Below, in pieces: positions 54,795-63,105 of a stretch of DNA of 64,000 nucleotides. Both the position numbers and the translations under genes were made by a program. The DNA is from Gracilariopsis chorda (taxonomy: Eukaryota; Rhodophyta; Florideophyceae; Gracilariales; Gracilariaceae). How positions within the stretch are numbered: the stretch's first letter is position 1; each line of letters opens with the position of its first letter. The notes under the pieces were generated by a model. It ran no database searches. It had not been told where the DNA came from and was given only the letters and a program-made list of their open reading frames with translations. The stretch is from NCBI GenBank assembly GCA_003194525.1, contig NBIV01000247.1, forward strand, positions 62,001-126,000, written 5' to 3'.

Positions 54795-55019
54795 TAAGGT
54801 AGCGGGGTTTTTAGAATAGAGTTTAGGGGTGTTACAGCGGCTTTGAAAGTTTACGGTTACATGGTGTCCTAAGGTAGCGGGGTTTTTAGAATAGAGTTTA
54901 GGGGTTTTACAGCAGCTTTGAAAGTTTACGGTTTTATAGTGTCCTAAGGTAGCGGGGTTTTTAGAATAGAGTTTAGGGGTTTTACAGCGGCTTTGAAAGT
55001 TTACGATTTTATAGTGTCC
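54795..55019. repeat. 75-bp satellite, three units
   Basis: Units at 54795, 54870 and 54945, nearly identical, each containing GGTAGCGGGGTTTTTAGAAT and TTTAGGGG. The G/T-rich motif resembles the degenerate tract at 62577-62680. Confidence 0.92.
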
Positions 55020-55142
55020 TATGTATTAGGGGTTTTTTGGGTTTTTTAATGGATTCTTATCACGCAGAGTTCTTTGGGGGCTTTAGGGGAACTTGCTTAG
55101 GCTTTTGGGTGTTTTCACAATTAGCTGTACAGATTAGAATAG

Positions 55143-55295
55143 GGTTTTCACGTCTATAGCTATAGAGACCAATGTTTTTCTGGATTTACGAATGGGGGAT
55201 GGTTTCGTGGACATTAGGTTTTCAGGTTTTCAGGTTTTGTAGGATTATAGGATTCTATAGATATAGGAGGATTTCAGGATTTACGAGGTTTTCAG
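55143..55295 (+). repeat. 153-bp direct repeat, left copy
   Basis: Matches 62424-62576 with about two differences in 153. It contains TCTATAGCTATAGA (a palindromic stretch), the half-site GAATGGGGGA at 55190-55199 and a run of GGTTTTCA repeats. It lies 1.4 kb upstream of the tyrosine recombinase. Confidence 0.93.
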
Positions 55296-55518
55296 GTTTT
55301 CTGTGGTTTTGCGCGGTTTTCAAAGGGTTTTCAGTGGAGTTTCAGGATTGCGATGGTTTTGCGGTGGGGTTTTATGGATAGAGTGGTTTGACGGTGGTTT
55401 TACGGTGGTTTTTCAGTTTACGGGTGGTTTTACGCGGGTAACAGTGGGGTTTCCACCCACGGCAACCGGCCGCTGCCACCTGGCATCAGCCACCCACCCA
55501 GGCTGGGACCTTGGGGTG
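55296..55518. repeat. G/T-rich degenerate repeats
   Basis: Irregular repetition of GGTTTTNCGGTGG-like words (GGTGGTTTTACGGTGG and similar) continuing from the direct repeat. No gene. Confidence 0.55.
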
Positions 55519-55597
55519 TGACACGTATTACACACAAGTGACACGCACCACACGCACATGACACGCACCACACGCAGTGACACGCAGCACACGTACG
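55519..55597. repeat. 20-bp tandem repeat, four units
   Basis: Units TGACACGCACCACACGCA(C/G) start at 55519, 55539, 55559 and 55578 with minor variation. Confidence 0.85.
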
Positions 55598-55681
55598 CGA
55601 TTGCAGCTGGCGCTCTACAACGCATTACACCGCCACTAATTGCTTTAAGAAGAGCAAAGCTGAGGTGGTTTGCGAAGTGAA

Positions 55682-55818
55682 AATCGCTGCGGTAGCGCAG
55701 TGGGTACTGGCCATGCCCACTGCGCTACCACACCGGTGATCATGGGTTCGATTCTCCACACACGCACATTCTGCAGCATGCACTGGCCATGCACGCTGCG
55801 CAATGTGTGCGTGTGTGG
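55682..55818 (+). other. tRNA-like double hairpin with Pol III boxes (SINE-like)
   Basis: An A box (TAGCGCAGTGGG at about 55693) and a B box (GGTTCGATTCT at about 55745) lie 52 bp apart. The A box is inside a perfect 14-bp inverted repeat (55691-55704 with 55716-55729). The B box is followed by a second hairpin with arms of about 27 bp, 24 matching (55756-55782 with 55790-55818), and the two loops share CTGGCCATG. This is not a normal cloverleaf. A tRNA-derived SINE or inverted-repeat relic fits best. Confidence 0.5.
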
Positions 55819-55990
55819 GGGGGGAATGTTTTTTTCCCGTTGCCTTTTTCTACTCTAGGTTGGTTTTAGGAAGAAACTAGTTTAATTAAATACATTAGTA
55901 CGTTCTACAGGTCTCTACGGACCGGGAACGATAGTCTATTATGTTGTAGGTGTGGATTGTCTAGGGTACAGGCTACACTGAGGTTCATCG

Positions 55991-56015
55991 GAATGGGGGA
56001 AGCGTTCCCCCACTT
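55991..56015. promoter_or_regulatory. Palindrome P1, candidate recombinase site
   Basis: 25 bp: left arm GAATGGGGGAA, core GCG, right arm TTCCCCCACTT. Arms match in 9 of 11 positions. It is the same design as P2 and P3 and lies 661 bp upstream of the tyrosine recombinase start. The left arm shares GAATGGGGGA with both 153-bp direct repeats. Confidence 0.6.
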
Positions 56016-56200
56016 CAAGCTATCACTAAACTGCGCTGGTGACAAACGTGTCACTTGAATGAGAAAAGAAGGTATGTAAAAAAACGATACTGCAAGTACA
56101 TGCGTACATCGAGATTTTGACCGTAGAGCAATGTACATCGTGCTGTCATGTGATGGAAGGGGTTTACAGGTAACGCCAGCGTAGAAACATATTACCTAAA

Positions 56201-56239
56201 GTACAGTGCGCTGCCTTTTTTATTGACAGCGCACTGTAC
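56201..56239. other. Hairpin with 13-bp perfect arms
   Basis: Arms GTACAGTGCGCTG (56201-56213) and its exact complement (56227-56239) surround a T-rich 13-bp loop. It could be a transcript hairpin, a terminator-like structure or a protein-binding site upstream of the recombinase gene. Confidence 0.6.
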
Positions 56240-56675
56240 ATTACATAACACCGCGCTCTATGAAATTACACAGTCCATGTGGCACGTGCACCATCGTGTG
56301 GCCTAGACCACATAGTACGCCTTTTGCCTTACCTTTAGAGCTGACGGTGAAGGGTGGAAGGCCGAAAGGGGTGCCCAGGGGTTGTAGAGCGTGTGTTTGA
56401 GTGACCTGTGTGGCTGTGTAGAGAAGACAGTTGCGCACGTGGTGTCGATAAAGCGTGACGTACGCCTGCGCAAAGGAGTCACGACGCATCGCTGGTGTAC
56501 CCACCTCCTTGGTAATCCCAGACGTGAGGGGAGGGATTTTAGTTTTGAAGCATTACCAAACCGGGTCTTGAAGTGAACAGAGCTGCAGTCATTCCGTTTC
56601 ATCACCGCTATCCGAATAGGTGCATACGAAAACAACACACCGTCGCCAGTTTGTTCCGTATTCATCGCCGTCAGC

Positions 56676-59327
56676 TTGATACACAACATGAAGAGCGTTC
56701 TCTTCCATCACCTCGAATCCAACGATTCCTCACGCCGTGGGCTCGCAAAACCAATCCGATCCGTGTACCGGAAGAAAGCTACATCCTCCGACACTGCCAC
56801 TTTGTCGCACGAACGACCACGGACTGCAAAAGGCAGTACGAACAGCTCCTCTGCACTTCGCACCCACCAACCACCGCAGGGTCCGACAGCCGCGCAGGGC
56901 GTGACAAAAAAGCGAGGCTTTGCGGCGCCTTTAAACTCTCCCGTACACCACCGTCAAGCACTGCAGAGTGTTGCATCCAAAGCTCAGAGTACCTCCACAC
57001 ATGCAAAGAAAGGCAATGCGGTTCCAAAGGGCAACTCCCATCCGCAATCCGAAAGCCCAACCCGCATCCTGATCCCAAGTATGAAAGCCCGAAAGGCAAA
57101 TGCTGCAAGTGCGAGGGCAGGTGCTCCAAGGAATGTACGACGCTCCACTCATACCGCAGAAGTGGTCACTGGGAACCCCGTAGTACCCGTTGGCGTCGTC
57201 GTTGAGAACGTCGAGGAGTTCTCTACGGAAGAAGTTGGAAAGCAGGTATCGGATGACGAACAGGAGGTGGAAACTGTTGAGGAAGCTGGCATCGACGTTG
57301 TTCAGGTAGTTACAGAGACCCCAGAGGAAGGAAGTGGTTTAGACAACACGGAAGCGGTGTTGGATGTCGACGGACTTGATACTGAGCGGGTTTTGGACGA
57401 AGAAGAACACGAGGAGGAGGTCAGTCAAGATGTTACAGCCAGAGGGGATGAGGGTGTTGAAGCAACACAGGTCGATCTTCGAGAGTTGTTGCAAAGACAG
57501 GAGCGCACTTTGAAGAATAGGAACAACGAATTGTTCCATGAAAGGGCTGACATATTTCAAAGCCCACGTAACCGGGGTAACGCTGCGGCACTGCTCAGCA
57601 TACATTCACTTCAAGCCACGATCGGTGACCATAGCAACAAGCCTGATACTCCAGAGGGGTTGTGGAAAGGTTTGGTGGATCTTGCAGTAGCGCGCGACCC
57701 TGGCTTCTTTTCCAGTGACGACGCTCGTATGAAAAACTCGAATCGGTGTGTGGGAAAGGGTTCTGCCGCGTATTCCGGACTCAAAGTCAACCGGTACAAC
57801 TGCCTTGACCTGAACGAAAGCTATACGCTTCGATATCGCACAAAGGAGCTGATGAATATGGCAACCGGATCCAGTTTCAAGCTGTTGCAGTCGATTGTGG
57901 GCCAGTTCCTGCGGTGGTGTATTAGTTCCAAGCGATTGGGCCGCTACGATGGGTGGAAGGAAAGGGCACTTTTCAGACAACTGGCCAAAGAAGACCTCGT
58001 CCAAGTGTTTGTGAACCATTTCATTACCACCTCTTCGTCCTCAACTGTGGCATCGAAATGCAACGCTCTTCACATTGTCACAAAATATGCGACGCTTAAG
58101 TTCAATGACGATGCAACCCGTCTTCGGATCGCGAGAGTGGCTTTGTATCTAACAACCACCTTCAATGCGGCAAAGTGCAAGTACAGGGAGGACGCCAGAC
58201 AGAAGCAGGATGCCGATCGCCGCGTCAAAGAGCACCGCATCGTAACCGAAAGCCACACCAAGAAGGGTATTCGTTTGGCAAGGGCCGTTCTGGAAGACAT
58301 CATAGACTCTTACTTTGGAAGGGCGGAGAAGAAGGGGCCCGAGTCCGCGGAGAGGATGTTGGCAAAGACGAGTGGACTTATCCAAAAGTGGTGCCTTAAC
58401 TTCCTGGGCTTACTGACTCTCAGCGGTGGTGGCCAGAGACCTCAGGCGTACGCACGGTTGCAGTGTCCGCCCCGAAAGGTTTTAGAAGCAGTGTACGGAG
58501 ACGATGAGCTCACCCAGGAAGTTGTCAATGTGAAGACGTTCAGAGAGAAGACCGCTCGTGCTCTCGACATACCGGATGTTGCATTCCCAGTCATCGTGCT
58601 TCCATACATTACGTTTCACGTGGACGTGATAAGGCCGATACTAATCAACCGCCGGCACGTTAAGCCATCTGCTGTTTTCCGAATGAATGAGCCGCTTCTT
58701 CTCCATACTCGAACAGTAGAGTACATGACTCCCAGCAATGTGAGTCACTCCATCCGTGCTTTCATGCGAGGTGTAGACCCAAAGCTCACCAACGTCACGG
58801 CAATGACACTGCGCGCAAGTTACGCCACATCCATGCTTCACAGCTACCGGCAAGGAATGTTTAAGGACAGCAAGTTGTCGGAGGACGAGTTCTTGGGGTT
58901 AGTAGCGAAGCACATGAACACGTCAGTTGAGCAGTTGCGAGGTACGTACATGGCTGCATACTCCAAGGACTTCACGCAGACGATGAAGCTCTTCACGAAG
59001 CACTTCAGCATAGTTATGAACGAAAAGAATGACGAGAACGAAAGTTGTGTTGAGACAGAGGAAGGTGAAAACGAGGATGATAAAGAAGTGGTGGTTGGGG
59101 ACTCGCGTTGGAAGAGACGACGCGCTGAGCAACGTCGTAGAATACCAAAGGGTCTATTCCACTATGACAGCGAAAGCGATGCGGAATTACCCTCCCCCAA
59201 GCGAAAGGTAAGGAGAAAGACCAACGAGACATTAGTGTTCGGTAGTGGAGGTTCCTCGAACAGTGGTTTCGATGGTGAAGACGACGCTGAAAACGTATTC
59301 CCTGACGAAGAAGAGGACGATGGGTAG
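56676..59327 (+). CDS. Tyrosine recombinase, Crypton-like
   Basis: 883 codons, one frame. Residues 1-170 are basic and low-complexity, and about 175-265 strongly acidic. A helical core-binding region follows near 395-490 (LLQSIVGQFLRWCISSKRLG). The catalytic domain shows R587 in LSGGGQRPQAY (box I Arg), the second Arg at 713 in MTLRASYAT (box II H-x-x-R, with Met replacing His), then KHMNTSVEQLRGTY giving the probable nucleophile Tyr758. The C-terminal 95 residues are acidic then basic (KRRRAEQRRR, a likely nuclear signal). In eukaryotes this class cuts and rejoins DNA through a 3'-phosphotyrosine. No RT or RNase H is near, so Crypton fits better than DIRS/Ngaro. The start at 56676 is the first Met of the frame; a later Met is possible. 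Confidence 0.78.
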   Translation: MIHNMKSVLFHHLESNDSSRRGLAKPIRSVYRKKATSSDTATLSHERPRTAKGSTNSSSALRTHQPPQGPTAAQGVTKKRGFAAPLNSPVHHRQALQSVASKAQSTSTHAKKGNAVPKGNSHPQSESPTRILIPSMKARKANAASARAGAPRNVRRSTHTAEVVTGNPVVPVGVVVENVEEFSTEEVGKQVSDDEQEVETVEEAGIDVVQVVTETPEEGSGLDNTEAVLDVDGLDTERVLDEEEHEEEVSQDVTARGDEGVEATQVDLRELLQRQERTLKNRNNELFHERADIFQSPRNRGNAAALLSIHSLQATIGDHSNKPDTPEGLWKGLVDLAVARDPGFFSSDDARMKNSNRCVGKGSAAYSGLKVNRYNCLDLNESYTLRYRTKELMNMATGSSFKLLQSIVGQFLRWCISSKRLGRYDGWKERALFRQLAKEDLVQVFVNHFITTSSSSTVASKCNALHIVTKYATLKFNDDATRLRIARVALYLTTTFNAAKCKYREDARQKQDADRRVKEHRIVTESHTKKGIRLARAVLEDIIDSYFGRAEKKGPESAERMLAKTSGLIQKWCLNFLGLLTLSGGGQRPQAYARLQCPPRKVLEAVYGDDELTQEVVNVKTFREKTARALDIPDVAFPVIVLPYITFHVDVIRPILINRRHVKPSAVFRMNEPLLLHTRTVEYMTPSNVSHSIRAFMRGVDPKLTNVTAMTLRASYATSMLHSYRQGMFKDSKLSEDEFLGLVAKHMNTSVEQLRGTYMAAYSKDFTQTMKLFTKHFSIVMNEKNDENESCVETEEGENEDDKEVVVGDSRWKRRRAEQRRRIPKGLFHYDSESDAELPSPKRKVRRKTNETLVFGSGGSSNSGFDGEDDAENVFPDEEEDDG

Positions 59328-59388
59328 ATGTGGCATTGCAAGTATGGGAATAGAGCTTGGGAATGACGCGCAGTACGCTTAGAACAGC

Positions 59389-59694
59389 TTATCCGTCGTC
59401 AATGACGCGTGCGGAAAGTAAATGAGACAGCATGGTTGATTTGGAGAGATAGGATGTGCCAGCATTGTTGAGCGCAGTAATGAGTACTTCTATGCACTCT
59501 ACAGAAGTGCATGAATGGAAGTGGTCGTGAGCAAATACTTTCATAGGCAGTGAGTTGCGCTCAGCAACGGGATGTTGTTGGATGATTGAGCAAACGGTGG
59601 CAGAAGAAATAAAGTCTCGCACTGCAGGGGGTGTAGCCTGCGTCTCCATCTGGGCCCTGTGCTCACGGTATACATACTGCACTCTGGCCAACAT
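59389..59694 (-). CDS. 101-codon open frame, possible last exon of partner gene
   Basis: Small minus-strand frame (SLPMKVFAHDHFHSCTSVEC near the middle) between the recombinase and the spliced partner gene. It has coding-like composition and no known motif. It could be an additional small gene or untranslated sequence of the partner gene, whose stop codon is at 59859. Confidence 0.3.
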   Translation of the reverse strand: MLARVQYVYREHRAQMETQATPPAVRDFISSATVCSIIQQHPVAERNSLPMKVFAHDHFHSCTSVECIEVLITALNNAGTSYLSKSTMLSHLLSARVIDDG

Positions 59695-59858
59695 TACAGT
59701 CCACCCTTACAAACTTATAACATGGTGCAGAACATTCTGTAGGTCCCCAGCAGACATACAGAAGATATAACGGATTGTATGTCGTGGTCACGTGGTCAAG
59801 ATGTCATGACGTCCACTCTTTCGCAGTCTTGCATTAATCACCCTTTGTCATTTTTCAT

Positions 59859-61472
59859 TTACTCTGAACGTTCGTATTCGCTCTCCTCTGAATCCGTGTC
59901 AGTACTCGACTGACTTGAACTTAAAGAATCCCTTTCTTCGTAATCGCTCCCTTCCTCCATATCCGCCTCCCATACTTGTCCGAGACACAGTGGGAACGGC
60001 AAAGGCTTCCCCATTACAAACTGAAAGTAGTCGTAAGGCACATCATCGACGAAGCATTGTTCCTTCCCATGGATTCCCATCGAACTCACTCCATCTTCAA
60101 CAACATCATCTTCACTAACCGTCGTCTTGTTCACGTTTGGTAAGCGAAAAATGGGCGTTTTACGATAGGCGTCCAGCACCCCTTCCCTCCCCAACTGAAG
60201 GCTTGAAGCTGATTGAACTATTTGTAGCCGCAACTCTGTGTTCATTGAAACGTTAATTGCAGATGGAATCGTCCCCACTATGCCCAACTCTTCTTGTTCG
60301 TCGTTACTGAAAAAGTCATTCCATTGTATGTAACTTACAGTAGATTTGTAGTCTGGCTCAAGGAAATCCGTGAAATTGGAGTACTCGTCGAGCTCTTCCG
60401 ATTGGTAGGATGCCAATCTGCGCAAGAACACCATCTTCTCGTCTTCGGGTAGAGTCACACGTACAGCATGGATAAATACAACCACATCATCTGTTGAGTG
60501 AGCTCCTATACGAACGACGCATGTACTACGAAGGACAATACTACATCCAATCCTTAGAAAGAACGTTTGCACGCGCTTGCTGTTCACACCCGCCATGACC
60601 GGGGGTACCCACTCGTAGTAGTTACCTTTCTGCCCTTGCCTTGCACTGTGACCACGAACTACCTCCTCGGTTACAGTTAGATATATTCCTAGGTTCTCCA
60701 GCTTCTCTGGAAATAGTCCAATTGACCTACTTGGAAGCAGAGTATACGAAATGAACAAGGCCTCTTTGCGACATCCGTTCTCGCTCATGATTGTGTTGTT
60801 CCAGCAGTAGCTTTTCAAGGTCTGACCTTCTGTTGGAAACTTACCGGCTTTAGAATAAATGGTGCTGCGCCTGCGACACAAGGTAACTGATTCAATCGGA
60901 GCGTCTATGACGCGCAAGAAATCCTGCATTCCACATAGAGGCGGTAGGATAACACAGTATCGGAAACCACTCCATGTGTATACCTCGCTACCTGCAGCTC
61001 GTTTACGAGACTCCTCCGGTTTTACCTCCTTCTCATCACATCGCTTGCCTCTCTGACAAACGGTAGACAAAACATATTAGTGTGCGATGATCATGGATTC
61101 TAGTGTCTCGCACCTGCCTTTACCGCGGTGGTCTGTGAGGCGGACGAGCTTTGCGGTTGACTGTGGTCCCAAGTACGCTTTTTCCATCCGGAAAGGGGTA
61201 TGAAGGGTAGATAGACCGCTTATGACGTCAAACTTCGTGGGCTCTAGGTACTCCAGAATTTCTCCATATTCGCAGACGGTGAGGTTATGCATGCCCATTG
61301 AAAACCCAAACCCTTGCTGTAGACCACGGAACGATGAACGCAATATGTTCGTCTCTTTGCACGCATCCGTGTTCTTTTCATTCTCATTCCAGTTCACAAA
61401 GATTTCCAGAGGTTTCCTCTTCGTCCCTATGAAGTTCACCCTTTCCTCCCTACTCTTCGATTTCCTTCCCAT
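59859..61472 (-). CDS. Recombinase-convergent partner gene, one intron, unknown function
   Basis: Two coding segments: 61472 to about 61123 and about 61050 to 59859. They are linked by a 60-75-nt intron with GT donor (GTAAAG at 61123 or GTGCGA at 61113), AG acceptor near 61050 and an ACTAAT branch-type sequence. Two donor/acceptor pairings keep frame, and I cannot choose between them. The protein is about 510 residues: basic N-terminus (GRKSKSREER), a beta-rich middle (RTSTCVVRIG-type strands; VQTFFLRIGCSIVLR, DDVVVFIHAVRVTLP), acidic segments (NDEQEELG) and a very acidic tail (DTDSEESEYERSE). I do not recognise a family. It faces the recombinase tail-to-tail inside the same pair of direct repeats, so it is plausibly a second protein of that element. 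Confidence 0.6.
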
Positions 61473-61845
61473 GATACCCCAGGTGTGTAGATCTGAGACG
61501 GAACAGGGAAAGTTGAACTTCGTGGTGCCTTGATAGTTCTCAGTTGGCTGAAGGCGTCTTGTTTAAGTTCATTGCAGATGTGTTCTTTACGCGCAGGATA
61601 GGGAAACAGAAAGTTAGACTTCTACGTATGTAGTGTGACTTTTCTCTCGGTTTAGAAGTTCACTTCGCGTTCGAGTGTTAGAGACGACGTTTCGGCGTAG
61701 GTTGATGTGGCGTTTTAGTTTTGTTGCTGCCGTGGTTCGGGAGTGTTGCCATAGAGCTGCGCGGAGGTGGAGATTGTTGGGAGAACTAAATGTGGTGGTG
61801 GTTGTAGCCATCGTTGATCATAATCTGGTTCGAAAGGGTGGTTTT

Positions 61846-61870
61846 AAATGGGGGAAAGATTCCCCCATTT
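61846..61870. promoter_or_regulatory. Palindrome P2, candidate recombinase site
   Basis: Perfect inverted repeat: arm AAATGGGGGAA, core AGA, then the exact complement of the arm. 374 bp upstream of the partner gene start. Confidence 0.7.
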
Positions 61871-62322
61871 CGGTAACAGTCGGTGTTTCAAAATGTGGTG
61901 CCCCAAATTACACTGGGGGCGACGCGCGGTGTAGATGCTATGCTGTAGGATGGATGACGGTTCAAGTGACCACTCGTGACCTATATGGTGGTGAGCTATG
62001 CACGTACAGAGACAACTTTTCTCCCCGATGGCGAGCGACTGGCCACAGATTCTGACACGTCACATTGGCATACAGGGCATACAGTGCACGGAGTTTCATT
62101 GGTCATGAACATCCGACATCCGCTGTCAGTACCGTTACTTGTGTAACAGCCTGGACACGTCCTCAGAGGTCCGATGGTGTGCAGTCCGTAAGGCCTGTGC
62201 TACTTTTTAATATTCTGTGATACAAATTGCGGACAGGAGACACGCCCGCATGGTTCACCGATGAGTACGTTGCATGCTGCGCGCGACCGTGACTGGCGAT
62301 TTTTACGGGAGGGTATGGGGAA

Positions 62323-62347
62323 AAGTGGGGGAATCTTTCCCCCACTT
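62323..62347. promoter_or_regulatory. Palindrome P3, candidate recombinase site
   Basis: Perfect inverted repeat: arm AAGTGGGGGAA, core TCT (the complement of P2's core), then the exact complement of the arm. It lies 77 bp left of the right direct repeat. Confidence 0.7.
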
Positions 62348-62423
62348 GCGCACTCATCAAGATTTCCTATTATTTGTACCTGCGCCGTATAGCGGGGCTT
62401 CATAGCTTCCAGGGGTTTTTAGC

Positions 62424-62576
62424 GGTTTTCACGTCTATAGCTATAGAGACCAATTTTTTTTTGGATTTACGAATGGGGGATGGTTTCGTGGACATTAGGT
62501 TTTCAGGTTTTCAGGTTTTGTAGGATTATAGGATTCTATAGATATAGGAGGATTTCAGGATTTACGAGGTTTTCAG
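62424..62576 (+). repeat. 153-bp direct repeat, right copy
   Basis: Partner of 55143-55295 with about two differences, separated by exactly 7281 bp start to start. The half-site GAATGGGGGA is at 62471-62480. Confidence 0.93.
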
Positions 62577-62680
62577 ATTTAGGGGTTTTTAGGGGATTTT
62601 AGCGGTTTTTTGGGGATTTTAGGGGTTTTTCAGGGGATTTTAGGGGTTTTTAGGGGTTTTTTCCTTTTTAGGGGGTTGAG
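62577..62680. repeat. TTTTAGGGG-like degenerate tract
   Basis: About ten irregular units of TTTTAGGGG/GGGGATTTTAG. It resembles degenerate telomere-type repeats and could form G-quadruplexes. A similar motif occurs in the 75-bp satellite at 54795-55019, on the other side of the recombinase element. Confidence 0.7.
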
Positions 62681-63105
62681 GGTGTGCGGCGTCGCGCAGG
62701 GAGCATAAGGGGGAGAGAGAGACGGCTGAAGGACTTAGAGTCCTCGGAAAGGGAGGGGGAGCAGCAGGGAAGGGGGGGAAGAAGGGAAAGAGGGAAAGGT
62801 TGGCAGAGCGCTTTCGTCTTTACGACTCCTCAGTGCCTTGGTTGTTGGGGTGAGGAGGGAAGGAGATGGCCAGAGGGGAGTCTGGCACTCCTTATATATC
62901 CTCCAGATACCCTAGCACTGCTCTATCCTTTTCTACGCTGCATCCAGCAGTTTCTACGCAGGTTTCTACGGAGGGGGATCCAGGAGGATCCGTTACGTCT
63001 ATCTGTAAACATCATGACCGTTTGTCACGTAACCACCACGTTATTGGCAACAAGACCGTTACAACAAGGCGTGTAGGCTGTGACAACTTGTCCGTTACGA
63101 AACTG
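62681..63105. other. Stretch between G-rich tract and RT, no gene seen
   Basis: Purine-rich (GGGA/AAGG) around 62700-62800. The plus frame at 62684-63076 is composition-driven. The 11-bp word TCATGACCGTT occurs at about 63013 and 63107. Confidence 0.4.

Larger units (their letters stand above)
61473..62423. other. Upstream region of partner gene with two palindromes
   Basis: No supportable gene. Open frames 61614-61811 (minus) and 61675-62055 (plus) oppose each other. The region holds palindromes P2 (61846-61870) and P3 (62323-62347), then leads into the right direct repeat. Confidence 0.5.

Noticed and set aside
55667-55760. Ordinary tRNA gene
   Set aside because: A and B boxes are present, but the sequence between them forms a 14-bp hairpin and does not fold as a cloverleaf.
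56573-57205. 210-codon plus-strand frame overlapping the recombinase start
   Set aside because: Lies out of frame over the low-complexity N-terminus of the 883-codon recombinase and has no motif; the recombinase frame continues through all catalytic boxes.
55143-62576. Direct repeats as LTRs of a retroelement (DIRS or Ty3 type)
   Set aside because: No RT, RNase H or Gag lies between them, and the ends lack TG...CA; the only enzyme is a tyrosine recombinase.
62684-63076. 130-codon plus frame
   Set aside because: Produced by purine-rich GGGA/AAGG repeats; no folded-domain features.
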